In this document: piece after piece, positions 23,251 through 36,036 of the stretch
How positions within the stretch are numbered: the first letter of the stretch is position 1
Layout: every line of letters begins with the position of its first letter
From: Telmatactis stephensoni
Lineage: Eukaryota; Cnidaria; Anthozoa; Actiniaria; Isophelliidae
Length of the DNA stretch: 64,000 nucleotides
Direction: 5' to 3'
NCBI GenBank assembly: GCA_029948255.1
Contig: JALIZF010001796.1
Location: 296,001-360,000 of the forward strand
The notes under the pieces: generated by a model
Databases searched by the model: none
The model's input: the letters and a program-made list of their open reading frames with translations, nothing else
What the model was told of the DNA's origin: nothing
Position numbers and translations under genes: made by a program

Positions 23251-23412
23251 CGACCCTGCAACAGGTGCGCGCAACAGTTAGAGAAGTAGAAACGAATTCT
23301 TTTTCTGAAGCCATACCAACCTTGCAACAGATCGCGCAACGTTTTGCGCAACAGCTACAGAAGTACAACCGAGCTTTTTCTGGGGCATCGCGCGCGCCTG
23401 TTGCAGGGGTTA
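23251..23412. repeat. Small TIR element (CCCTGCAACAGG ends)
   Basis: CCCTGCAACAGGTGCGCGC at the left is inverted at the right as GCGCGCGCCTGTTGCAGGG. The whole unit is about 160 bp and lies just inside the right end of the 3.7 kb element. Confidence 0.6.
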
Positions 23413-23879
23413 ACACCCGTTGTGTTCAGTGAAAGCTTGTTGTATTCCACGAAACTGTGTTTTCAAAGGAATTTTGCATTTTATTTTGCCCCTGTGGGCC
23501 ACCGTAATTTTTCAACTGATGTCCGTCAAACTTCACAGTTTTACTGATTTTGATGTGCTCTTTCCTGCTATGGTAATTGTTTTTAAGTTTGGGAATTGAA
23601 CTTTTGGAATTACATGAAAAAGCTGTTAGTATGAAATGACTGTAGCAATTCACAAAATACGTCATTTACACGTATAAGATTGCAGAATACGTCTTGGTAA
23701 CAGTTATATTCGCATTCAGCATGAAAAATTAGTTTAGAATAGTTATGTTACCAGCCTCTACCCCAAAATGCCTCCAGGTATCTGATTTTTCGAAAATGCG
23801 CCTTGTGTATTCCTTCATCCCTTCATTCCTTCATTTTCCTACCCTCCTTTCCGGCTTCTTTTCTTTTGTACTTCCTTCC

Positions 23880-24441
<562 letters not shown>

Positions 24442-24528
24442 AAATGAAGGCACGCGAAGTATTCTGGTTAGTGCATAATGTGTGGTCAAAGGGGACTGGT
24501 ACCTAGTTTGTCTTCAACGTTTGAAAAA

Positions 24529-27500
24529 ATGGCGCTCACGATCGACGAGTCTTGGATTCGAGAACGAGTCAAGCTAAAACACGATCATTTAGGTACGTTT
24601 ATAGCATGGATCTTTGTTGTACTTCATGATTTATAACTAATCTAACTTGCAGTACTGAATTATGGTTTTAAAAAGTACATAAATAGTTGATGTGTGGTCG
24701 ATTTTGTCGTGAATTCCTGTGGCGATCAGTTGTTGTCAAGTTGACATCTTGTCACGTTTTTATCTTGTAAACAGCTGTTTTGTCTTGGTTCTTTGATTGT
24801 TGTTTATAACGAGTAATTAACTCTTAATATCGAACCCATGTAAATTATTTTAGCTGTATTTAAATTTCAATGTGTAACAGTTGGGTTATTTGGGCAAATT
24901 TAATCATGCATTGTATTGTAGTTGCTAATTTGGTTTAACTTTAATGACCAAAACAAATTAGATTTAACTTACCTAAGTTGTTATATCAAAAGCAACCAAA
25001 GAATCGAATTAAAAACTTTCTGGTAAATAAGATTTTTGTTATAAGTTTATTGTTGACATTTTTGTTTGTGAAAATCGTGTCGTTCATTTCATGTCAACAG
25101 GTTTCTTCAAACAGTAGTTGTTGAATAATTCAAAATCAAAATGCTCCCAACGAACTCTGCTTGTAAACATTTTCACTGCAAATAAATTTATTTTTGTTCA
25201 TAGATGATGTCAAGTCTTTATCACTACCTGGGACCTATCAAGAAAAAATATCTTCCTTGGGAAATTCATTGCGAGGATTTACACGTCTCAAAAGCTTGGA
25301 TTTGTCACGGAATAGCCTTACTAACCTCGAGGTAAACAAACCTAATCTTGTATTCATGTTTTATTACTATTATGTATTCATGCATAACTGATTAGAATTT
25401 GTGTAAAAGTTTTTCGAGGTGTCAGTAAGGGGTGAATAAAAAATGTAAATTTATGCTTTGCTTATCTTGAATAGCTCTGCAAAGTGCTCTTTCTGACTAT
25501 GTGGGTCTTGTATTGATTATCACAATATTAAGAGACTCATACCAGTCCGTAATGACTTGAAATCTGGCAATAGGTACTCATAATAGCAACTAAATAATAC
25601 AAATGGAGCAGAAATTGCTAATAATCCTAACTGCATGGTCATGCAGTTTGCTATTTATAAGCATGGTTAAAAAGCTGAATTTGATCTAGGGACTACCTGA
25701 AACAAGCTGGCCACAGTAGGACAAAAACTAGGTCACTCAGGACCAGACCAATACATGATGACCACTTGACTGGATGCTACCTCCTGATAGGGTTCATTTT
25801 ACATGCCAATCTTTTTTACCTCATAGGGATTGGAAAGCTTGCAGTTGCTAGAAAATCTAAACTTGTATCCTTTATGATAAGAACAAATATAACCTGTTAG
25901 TGAATAATTCGGCTGTCTTGCTGTTCAAAGATTCCCTCCCTTCCCTCTCTCCCCCTCCCAAATAAAAGCACCTACAAAAGGTTTGTAGGAAAGGAAGAGA
26001 TAGTATGGTAATGGTCCACGAAAAGTCATGCAAACTAGACCAGTCATATTTCATAGGCATGGAAGTCAGTGTTTTTTACCTATTTTGGAGACTTGAATAA
26101 ATTATAATTGTAAACAGTGGAAATCAAAAATAAATGATTGTATTGAGGTTGTAGATAAAAAGGTTTGTCTCAATTAAACTACTAAAAAACAGGGTCCCCT
26201 ATAGACGACTTTCAAAAATGGCGGCCTAGTACATGAGAACGAGGCCACAAAGGCCTTGTTACCAGAAAATAGGCATGGCGACACTTCTATTGCTATCAAA
26301 GACGATGTGTTCCTTTTCCTTTTGAATACCTATTTTATGTGCATTTTTCAGGATAATTTTTATAAATTTAGAATCATTTGATGCGATGTTGATTTTGGAG
26401 GCCTTTCTGGCCTCGTTATCGTGAACAATGAGCCCGCTATTTTTGAAAGTCGTCTATACCCCTTTGCAAAATGAAATCATGCAAAAATATGCTTAATGAA
26501 CCCTTAACACAATGCTCTACTATTACTGAGCTATCAAATCCACTAAAGATTTTTAGCTTGGCTAAACTATCTAAATTGAGATATTATATTTTGATTGTCT
26601 GTAGTTATGACCATGGTTACACTGTTTTCTTTAATGATTGTTAAAGATATTATAATAATATATCCACTATGAGAGATTTAAGTGCATTACGACACTTAAA
26701 TAATCTCAAGGTATGTGCAAACTTGAGAACAGTTTTTGTGCTAGTCAGAGTTACTATTCAAATTGTATTTTATTCCACTGAAAACAGGAACTTGATCTGC
26801 GATTGAATCCAGTCACAAAGAATGAACCTGATTATAGATTACATATTGTACATATGCTACCAAATCTTAAACGTCTTGGTAAGTTATCATGTACAGGATA
26901 GTGTATGCATGAGTTAATAAGAGTTCTAATCAGTGTTATGATGGGATGTTTTCCAGATGACAGGTCTGTAAGGGATAGTGAAAGAAGAGCTGCATTGATG
27001 CATTTCACCTCTGATCAGGTTTGTATTCACAGAACTTAAGTATAATGATATAAATAATTCCGTGGTGAAAATTGTCAGGGCTGTTAACATCTTTGGCAGC
27101 TATATTTGCACTTCCTGTAATTTGCTTGAAAAATTAGCTTACAAGCATCTACCTATTGGTGGCCTATCCTATATATTGTCATTTCTTAATTTACAACATC
27201 CTGCTTGGTATTTAAGGTATTTGATGTTGGATTGATACTAATGCCACAATAACTAAGCTGCAAGACAAAAATATTGATAGCAGGATGATTTTTGATTACT
27301 ATTTAGGCTTCAGACTTCAGTGACAAGAGAGTACCATACAGCAATAAAATAGAAAATGAAAGGTATGTTTAGAGAATAATTTATCATTAAAATACTATAA
27401 AACAATGAATCCTTCCATATTATTAATATTATTATTTTATCTACAGAACATCAATCCCAAGACCAGATATGGTTAAAAACCTTGGACCAAGGAATATAGG

Positions 27501-30500
27501 TTAATTAAGCTTTTTTTGAGTTTTGATGAAAAATGCTGGAAAATACATGAGCAATGTCAGATCTTTGATTAAAACCTAACTTCTCATTTGAAAATCAAAG
27601 AGCTTTGAGGAGAATGTAAAATTTGATCAGCTATTGCATGGTCTCATTCCATTCCATTAAATCTTTGTGGCTAAATTGAATTTTTCCACAGTTTTTGAGG
27701 AAGATGATGTAGCAATACTGGATATGATAACCAAGACAGGTGGAGACTTGAGTCAACCAAGACGAATTACTGGCTCATCGTCAAGGAGACCAGATATTGA
27801 TGACTTTAACAGAGAAGGTAAGTGAGTGGATTACTTTGTTTAATAAGGAGAGTAAGCCAGAAGACTGGTCAAGACTAGTCCACACCCACCCTTATAAAAA
27901 CCTTAGACCACTGAATTTAATTTGTTGCCCTGCGTTTGAACAATTTTTAGAATTTTTTTTTTTTTTTTTTAAATTAGATTCATTGAGTATAACCCAAAGG
28001 GGTGAGTACGAATGGGACTAATGTCCCATGCGAGGTACCACCCTATTCAGTTTGAATGTTGCCATTGCATGATAAAAGCAAATGAATGGAAAATATGTTT
28101 AAACAGTTACTTCATTGTGAGCAAGTGGATGATGGGCTTAAAATGCCAAAAATGCAGGGCAACATATCACATCACGTGATGCACATCTCAGTCCCCTGGT
28201 CATGTTCTTCTTGTTTAATCCTTGTCCTAATTTAACTCCGACCTATTAATTATCATGAAAACATTAATCATGAAAATATTTATTCTATAATCTGAAATAA
28301 CTCCCTAAAGAGATACATAGCATGCAGCCACTTGGAACACCCAGACAACAGAGACAGGATGATCTTAAAAAGGGTAGAAGCCCTTCTCGCATCAAAGACC
28401 GAGTATATGTCCAGTTTGAGGATGATCTCAGAGATAAACCTGATGACATTTTGAAGTACACTGATGAAACCGCAGCATATTCCAGTTTAAACACTAGAGG
28501 CCACTTTACACCAAATCCTCTTGTCAATGGCCATGCCGAAAATATGCCTACAAGTAGGTCACATGACCAGGCTCTTCCACCTAGTATGACTATTGGCCAC
28601 AGCCATGACTCTGGTAGAACGTACGACTTCTTTTCACCTGAGAAACGCCATGATCACATGACTATTAGAAGTAGTGATGTTGAAAAACCACAACATGATG
28701 TTTCACCAACACATGGAGTTAGATGGGCAGTCACCACAACAATCTCAAGGTCCTCTTGCTGATAGAATTATACCTGATATGTCACCTAGTAGAGGATTGT
28801 CACCTAGTAGAGGATTGTTACCTAGTAGAGGGTATAATGATGATAGGGTAGGTTAAGGATGTTTTACTCAGTACATTGTTAGCATAAGTTTGTCTGTTAA
28901 TTGATTTTGCAAACATGACACAGTGTACATGAGGATGCATGTGTGTGCTGATGAAATTTGTTCAAAATGACAGTTGACACTGCTGACTTCAAGGCAAGTT
29001 AAATGGCCTGCTAAATACTTTGTCATGATGTTGTCACAGTATTTTTGTCGTCATCTCTTGCCTTGTTCTCCCATTGTTGGCTGCTGGTCAAATAACTAGT
29101 ATGGACAGTGTCAATGTAGTGAGAGACAAGGTTTCACAGGGAATGGATTCTATATTTTGTTTTTGTGTGAATTTTTCCAGACTGATGATCCAATAAAGCT
29201 ATCAGATTCTCCTGACGTCCTTACCAGACTCCTTGATCTAGTTGACAGGTATTGTCAGTAGTTACTGGGAAGCAGTTATATCAATATTGTACTAACTAGA
29301 TGTTTGTTTATATTCAGGTACTGGAATGGATCGAAGTCTCTCCACAGAAACACCAAATTTCAAAGTCAGTAATGAAATATCAGTGAATAAATTTTAAAAA
29401 GAGTTTTTCATAATAAATTATAATTAAAATCCTTAAAAATCCAAATTGATTGAGCAACTGATTGATTGAATGAGCAAATGAACATTGTAGTTTAAAACTT
29501 TGTAGTAAAATTCCACTTGAGAATGGTGTCAGTGATGCCAAAACATCATATAATTTGTTATGTTTCATTTTAACCTGAGAAATGCTAAATTTCTTAATGA
29601 ATTAATTATTTTTTAGGCATGGCTAGGAAACTATTAAATACTGAGAATTCCTTGAACCAATATTCAACTCCTGGTAAAAGTGAGATGTTACAAGCAGAGT
29701 TATCAGAGCGAACTACAGAGCTTTCAAGATTACGAGATAAAATGGCTGAGCAACAGAAAGAACTGGATTCTTTGCGTATCAAGATGAAAACACAAGAGAT
29801 AGCGCAAGGGAATCTTGAAAACACAACTAATGAATTGGTAACAAAACTTTATAATTTTAAAACAATAACAAGTGTTGAACATTGACAAAATAACAATAGT
29901 ACCTTACCAAAACATATTGTCACATCTGGTTGTAGGGTGTCAGTAGGTTATTGGTAGGGTGTCAGTAGGTTATTGATAAGGTGTCAGTAGGTTGTTGGTA
30001 GGGTGTCAGTGGGTTGTTGGTAGGATATCAGTAGGTTGTTGGTAGGATGTCAGTAGGTTGTTGGTAGGATGTCAGTAGGTTGTTGGTAGGGTGTCAGTAG
30101 GTTATTGGTAGGGTGTCAGTAGGTTATTGATAAGGTGTCAGTAGGTTGTTGGTAGGGTGTCAGTGGGTTGTTGGTAGGATATCAGTAGGTTGTTGGTAGG
30201 ATGTCAGTAGGTTGTTGGTAGGATGTCAGTAGGTTGTTGATAGGGTGTCAGTAGGTTGTTGGCAGGGTGTCAGTAGGTTGTTGGTAGGGTGTCAGTAGGT
30301 TGTTGGTAGGATGTCAGTAGGTTGTTGGTAGGATGTCACAAAGTTGTTGGTAGAATGCAAGTAGGTTGTTGTTAGACTAAATTAAAGCATTTTTCATTGA
30401 ATAGAACAATGTCAAATCCAAACTCAAAGAAGTTGATGAAGAAAATGTTATATTGAAAGCCAAAACTGCAAGTCTAGAGGCAAAACATCTCAGTGTTACA

Positions 30501-30703
30501 GAACAGGAGAGGCAATTAGGTAAGGTTATGCAAACTGCAGTACATCCTGCAGTACATAATACATTATATTGTTACATTTTTGCTGCTGAACCTCCTGTAA
30601 AATGACAGCCACTCCACAGTATTGTTACCACTACATTCAACTATGAATGCCTATAACATATTTTAATCAATACAGCATATTTTAATTGATACTTAATTAA
30701 TAT

Positions 30704-30763
<60 letters not shown>

Positions 30764-32203
30764 GACAGCCAAAGGAAATAACCCTAAGCTTGTGTCACAA
30801 AAAAGTACATGGACTCAGTCCACATAAATTGAGTGATGGAAGGCAAACATAGCCTCCTATATGTAAGCAAATTCAGTAAATTTTTGTTGGATCAAGACTA
30901 AAAGCACCTGCATGTACAGTAGCCTATAGCAAGCAATGAAGTCCTTGCCACTGGCAGAAGATACATTAAAATAGTGTATACAAGTTTTTTCAAATTAAAG
31001 TTACTTTCTTTCTTCCAGGAGAACTTATCAAAAGAAATGGTGTCCTGGAAGAGAAAGTACAATCTTTAAATTCACAGATGACTCAACAAAATAAAAATCT
31101 TCTGCAGCTTCAGGAACTTACAAACATGTTACAAGAAAGTCACCGGTAAGTGATGAATATTCATGTGAACAGGCTTGTAAATTGTACAAACACATATGGT
31201 TGTTAATAAGTTATATATTGTTAGCAAGCTGTTTCCCATTACTGATTAGGTGTTAGTAATGAATAGATGTCCAATAGTTAGTACAAGATTGAAGAAATAC
31301 TTTTATATTAAGACAGCCAGATGTGAAAGGGGTACTTGGATGAAAATTGATAAAAATTTAACATGACTTGAAACTTGGTTCAATGTATCTATATACATTA
31401 TGTGACCAATGGTCACCAAGCAATATATTTTCATCAAATTCCAAAGGTACAGATAAAAAGTTATCACGTATTTTAGCATCTACATTGTGTATCTATGATG
31501 TCATAAGTACAACCCTATTGTTCTTTTCGATCGTAAACCAAAATTTCTTGGTGATAATATGATTAAAATGCAGAATTTTTGGGATAGGAGGTTAGATAGA
31601 TAGATAGATATGTGTTTATTCAATTGCTTTTGCAGTATGAACTGGATTACAGCAAAGGGGTCAATACATTAATACCATACAATAATCACGAGTGACAATA
31701 CTTCTCATACAACTAATATACGTATTGTTCCTACATAATAAATAATATAATGATATTTTATTTAATTAAATTACTGATATTTAATAGTGACAAAGTCACT
31801 GAAGCGATTGGTTTTTGGCATAGGACAATGGAATCTGGAGGACTCAAATCTAAGATTATACCCGTGAGGGTGTACTGTGTGTTTACTGATTAATGACCTG
31901 ACAGGTTCCTGGGATTCGCTTAATAGGTTTTATATTAATTTATCTATATTGGTCGTTAATTGATGTCAACTTAGGAATTAACCACTTTCCAATTTTGACC
32001 TATTTTCATCCAAGTACCCCTTGAAGGCTAAAACCTGAATATTATAATATTAATTTTACAGGTCTCTTGTTGCCACAAATGACCATTTACTTCGTGAGTT
32101 AGATGAAACACGTCAACGTCACTCAAGTGAAATACAACAGATGCACTGGAGTTATGACAAGCTTAAAAATAGTTTGGACTGGCTTCCCAATGGAAGCAGA
32201 TAA
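24529..32203 (+). CDS. CEP72: CEP72, centriolar-satellite LRR and coiled-coil protein (16 exons)
   Basis: Exons: 24529-24592, 25204-25331, 25827-25864, 26647-26710, 26788-26878, 26957-27018, 27307-27362, 27447-27499, 27692-27817, 28311-28847, 29181-29248, 29318-29364, 29617-29837, 30405-30519, 31019-31145 and 32062-32203. The product would be about 645 residues; human CEP72 has 647. Exons 2-6 encode the leucine-rich repeats with the diagnostic SLPGTYQEK and LKSLDLSRNSL. Exon 9 carries an acidic EEDDVAILDMI motif, exon 11 the LLDLVDR motif, and exons 13-16 a long coiled coil ending with the family signature IQQMHWSYDKLK. CEP72 is known as a centriolar-satellite and centrosome protein needed for microtubule organisation and cilia. 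Two oddities: intron 3 has a U12-type donor, and exon 10 changes reading frame near 28720. TPPP is the convergent neighbour. Confidence 0.93.
25865..26646 (+). other. CEP72: U12-type intron 3 of CEP72
   Basis: The donor reads GTATCCTTT, the minor-spliceosome consensus. The only join that keeps the LNLYYNN reading frame uses this GT and an AAAG acceptor at 26646. A branch-point-like TTCTTTAAT lies about 12 bases before the acceptor, and there is no long polypyrimidine tract. The intron contains the element at 26201-26457. Confidence 0.7.
26201..26457. repeat. MITE in CEP72 intron 3
   Basis: ATAGACGACTTTCAAAAAT at the left pairs with ATTTTTGAAAGTCGTCTAT at the right, perfect over 19 bases. Inner arms GAACGAGGCCACAAAGGCC and GGCCTTTCTGGCCTCGTT pair next. 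Confidence 0.8.
29935..30372. repeat. 22-bp minisatellite in CEP72 intron 13
   Basis: About 20 units of TAGGTTGTTGGTAGGGTGTC plus AG occur with point variants. The variant TATTGATAAG recurs exactly 154 bases apart (29971 and 30125), showing a higher-order period of seven units. Confidence 0.95.
30705..30760. repeat. GA microsatellite
   Basis: About 28 uninterrupted GA units lie in CEP72 intron 14. Confidence 0.95.
31327..32022. repeat. TIR element of about 0.7 kb in CEP72 intron 15
   Basis: AAGGGGTACTTGGATGAAAA at the left is inverted at the right as TTTTCATCCAAGTACCCCTT. No transposase frame is visible between them, so this is a non-autonomous element. Confidence 0.75.
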
Positions 32204-35200
32204 AATAGACAGACCGTATGTAATAATTATGATAATGAGAGAGTGACACATTGTAACATATTGATTGATTTGTCTGGGTTATGGAAACAGGTACCATAAT
32301 GATTCAAATAAGTGCCACTGCATTTAATTAATTTTCAAGGGTAAAGAGAAAATACCACCTTCCAACTGGATGGAGGGAAGAAGAGACGTGCTTATTTAAA
32401 TCATTATGGTCAAGTCATATACTACATGTTTGTTTTAACCGTTTGTTATACTACAGTCTGTTTACCATTTATTATTATTGAGTATAAAATGTACAGTTAC
32501 TGCTGATTCTGATGAGTCCGACCACTGTTTTCACTTCACATTTATTTAGATGGACATATTCAATTCTCTATCAGTCAACAAATTAACTATAATTCTCAAC
32601 TCAAAAATCTCTAAATGAATTCTACTTCTATAATCACACACATTTAAAAATATGTACTTTTTGTCTGCCTAATGATGCAAAGTTGGCTAAAAGCAGTATT
32701 GTGTATCATCAGATCAGTGTTCAGCCCTTAACCTTTATTGCTGCAAGGGCGGATCCAGGATTTTTCAAATGCGGGGGTCACGTGACGTTTACAAACAGGG
32801 AACCCAAACGAAAAGGTCTTAAGCCATTGAAACTCGCTGAAAATATGACATTAATTGCTTAGACTAGTGATTTTTTAACACTTTTTATTAGAAACAAAAA
32901 TATCATATTTACAACTGAATGGGTAGAGGGTTGGCATTGCTTAGTGATATTTCAATGAATGTTAAAAGTGAGTCTTTTCACAGAAAAAAATTACTGCTGT
33001 CGCAAATTCATGACATATTCATTGATAAACACAGGGGGGTCCTGACCCCCGCGACCCTCCCCCTGGATCCGCCCTTGTTGCTGGATATTGAAACTAATAG
33101 ATTTAAATATGCAATCTCAGTGATTATTATAACTTGGTTGTAAGAGACAATAATACCCCACTGCATGGCAACTTCCAGCTTTGTTAAGCACACTGAAGTT
33201 TTGCTGTGAAAGCAACCTAGTGAGCTCCAAATACATCAGAGACTGTATAATTATGTTTATAGCAACTAGTTCAAATACTTATTCTGTGATCCTGAACTGA
33301 GACTGCATGTGTATGTTTTTTTATGTTTGCAGTCACTTTAAGGCTTAATCAGTGCTTTAACAGGTCAGCTCAAATACTGTATTTCATTCCACTCCTTACA
33401 TGTAAAAGCACTTCATACTTAATTCCTTCTTTGTGTTTATTTATTATTCAAGAGTGTTCATAGATGTAAGAGTTCTTGTTAATAGTGCATTACTGTATTA
33501 TTTAGAGTGCATTTAATTTTAATCACTAAAAGTTATCTGTTGAGGTTTTGCAGTCACATTACTCAAGGTGTTTACATGCCATATTAGGTGGGCAAAATCA
33601 AATATGGTAAGACAGCAGATTGTTTGGGAATATTTGGCTTCTGGTGTCATTTTTAACTCCACTAATAGGTGGGAGATTGCAGGAACAAGGCAGAACAAAT
33701 TTAATGCAAAAAGTAAATCATTTGCTATAATTTCCTGAAAATATTACTATATTTTGCATAATATCCTCAAAAATCCCGTATTTACTTGTTTCTAGATGGG
33801 AATTCAATAAAAAGGTTGCTTTTTACCTGCATTATAAGAATCTGACTTTAGATAAACCATCAAGATAGCCAAAATAATATCATTAAGCTCCTAAGTGACA
33901 TTTCAATTCCCTTAATCAATAATACTCACCTACATTTCGTTGACAGAACACTGAAATCGACAAAATCTGCCCACCAACATGGAGCACACAATGCTGTAAA
34001 AACCCTCAATATTATATATTATTATTATTTAGGGTGTGGCCCTTTAATTTGTTGTCAGTCAGCAAAACTTGTTAAAAAGAAAGGGAAGACCTATAAATTG
34101 GGGGGGGGGGGGGGGGAAAGAATGGTCTAAATTTCTTACATCATTTAGCTGGGTTGTCAAAGTTTTAGCATGTGAGTGCCGGCACATCACGTCACCCTGA
34201 GGCAGGTGTACTTGCAGGCTATCAGAATCAGGAAGTACCCAGGGGTATTCTGTTTCTAGAAAAAATACCACTGGGAACATGAGAACTGTTAGAACTTGTT
34301 CCAGAAGTCAAAGTCACCATTTTGACAATTATAGTATCTGTCTATATATACTAGATGCCGATTGGTTGATCTAATCAGGTTGGCCAATCAGCAGTGAGAG
34401 AAAACTTTTAATTACCAGAGGTATTTTTTCTAGGAGCAAGAAATTAATGATAGATTAATATCCCTGGGTTCCTGAGGATGGACTTTACATGATGCAACAA
34501 GGGATCAAATCAAGGTTCTGGCTTGTTTTATTAAGCCATTCCCATCACTTTGTAGTCAAGACGTTAAGGCATGCCAGAACTGTTGGACATTTATATTTTA
34601 GAGTACTGTATTTACAGTGGAATGTAGACCATGTTTTAATGATATACAGTTTCTTTGAATTTTATGGCACAAAGCTCAAAACTATGACCAGTGATAATTT
34701 ATATAATCACATACTTTTGTAAGAGAATCCTCTTTCAAAAGAATGGGAATACTTGTGAGCTTAGTGTTGTAATTAAATTTGATTAATATCAGAATTTGAT
34801 CATTTGGTTGAATAAAATATTATTGATACCTTTGATGCTGGAATGAACTGTCTTACATAATTATGTTTGGGTTATGTTACTATAAGCTTAAGGTTCATGT
34901 ACAGTCCCCATTACCCATAATAATAATATTATGGAAATATTAATTATCAATGAAGATATGTGAGCACATGCTGTGTGCAGATTTTAAGAGCATGAGCCAA
35001 ATGATCATAGCACAAAGCTGAGTTTCATTTATTTCACAATTTTCTAAGTTTGAAAATTAAGTGTGCATAAGTATATTATTGTCATCTCATCCTTTGACAA
35101 ACAAAATCAAACTTGCTGTAAGACTTGCTTAGGACAATAGCCATTGCATTACCTTAGAAACTGGCCACTTGGCTAATGCCTCTGGAAACTGTCAGTTGCA

Positions 35201-36036
35201 TTGTCATGAATTGAAGGTCATTATTGGTAATAGTACTGTGGTCAATTATTCATCTTTTTTTACAGGGAATACAGAGTGGAATAAACGCAGCTGTTAGGCA
35301 GTTTACTGTAAAATTGTCAAGCCTTGGAAATATGTAAATATTGAGTAAATTTTTCCTTTGAGGAAGGCAAACAGTAACTAATGCAGCTTGTCCTCACAAA
35401 GCAAACATGTCAGTGTTGTTACTAACTAAAAGACATTTTGTTATTCATAGCATCAAATATGACTCAATAAACAATACACATTAGGTTAGATAACTAATTT
35501 ATTGTAAAGAATGACCAGTATTACACAACTTATCAATTATATTTTTATGTTTTACAATTACATATTAAAATTTAAAACCTTGCTGATATGTAATATTGAA
35601 GAGCTGTCAATGAATATGGCTAAAGTGACTTTTTAGATGATTTCTCAAATTTCTAAAATGGACCAAAATGGTATTTTTCCTAGGGTAAAATATCTGTAGA
35701 CATCAACCAAAAGTCACTTAGGCCATTTTCATGGACATCCCTTCAATGAACAACTAAAATTAATCTTTTTGACTTTATAATAATGATCTAAGTATGCAAT
35801 GAATAACTCTATAAAGAATGTATAATTACTTCTAAACTTTCTTATGATAAATAGGCAGATTAGAAGACTTAAAAAATGATTTGGAAACCCATGTGAATGA
35901 AGAGCAGTACAAATGTACAGGGAAACTGTTACAGAAAGGAATACAAAAATGTGGATAAGAATGTTACAGTTTTTGATCAAGTTAGTGATCAAAGGATGAT
36001 ATTGGGAGTAACCAAATCACAACTAGTTCTTGTTTA
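32204..36036. other. Convergent CEP72-TPPP intergenic region
   Basis: The 3' UTR of CEP72 should begin this region and that of TPPP should end it; no clear AATAAA is near the CEP72 stop. It contains a TIR element at 32745-33075, a poly-G run near 34099-34116, and a dispersed word (GTCACTTAGGCCATTTTCAT) near 35715 that recurs near 44020. No other gene is recognised. Confidence 0.4.
32745..33075. repeat. TIR element with GGGCGGATCCAGG ends, copy 1
   Basis: AAGGGCGGATCCAGG at the left is inverted at the right as CCTGGATCCGCCCTT. Diverged relatives lie at 44085-44447 and 58866-59047, all sharing GATCCAG-type ends and G-rich subterminal blocks. Confidence 0.75.

Larger units (their letters stand above)
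19797..23506. mobile_element. 3.7 kb non-autonomous DNA element with long TIRs and 6-bp TSD
   Basis: The ends are perfect inverted copies of TACGGTGGCCCACAGGGGC and stay similar inward for about 90 bp. ATTTTT flanks both sides (19791-19796 and 23507-23512) but occurs once in the empty site of sister palindromes, giving a 6-bp target duplication. Subterminal DNA at 19840-20040 carries tandem units of about 35-40 bp built from GAACACAACAAAGTTTCGTGG, and the right end repeats the same words in inverse. No transposase frame is recognised. The interior holds a GCCTGGTT element, a decamer array, a tRNA-like SINE and two smaller TIR elements. The superfamily is not assigned. Confidence 0.8.
19383..23809. 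mobile_element. TA-flanked long palindromic element, copy 2, split by an insertion
   Basis: The left part (19383-19796) and right part (23507-23809) together give one copy of the palindrome seen at 13074 and 57741, with end TAGACAAGGCGC on the left and GCGCCTTGTGTA on the right (one base changed). The split falls inside the right arm, at a GATTTTTCAAC site that is uninterrupted in the other two copies. The intervening 3.7 kb is the separate element at 19797-23506. Confidence 0.85.

Noticed and set aside
28660..28760. Programmed ribosomal frameshift in CEP72
   Set aside because: No slippery heptamer or conserved structure is visible, and the family is not known for frameshifting; an indel or a short intron is simpler.
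29935..30372. Regularly spaced repeats resembling a CRISPR array
   Set aside because: Units are contiguous 22-bp repeats with no unique spacers, inside an animal gene intron; this is a minisatellite.
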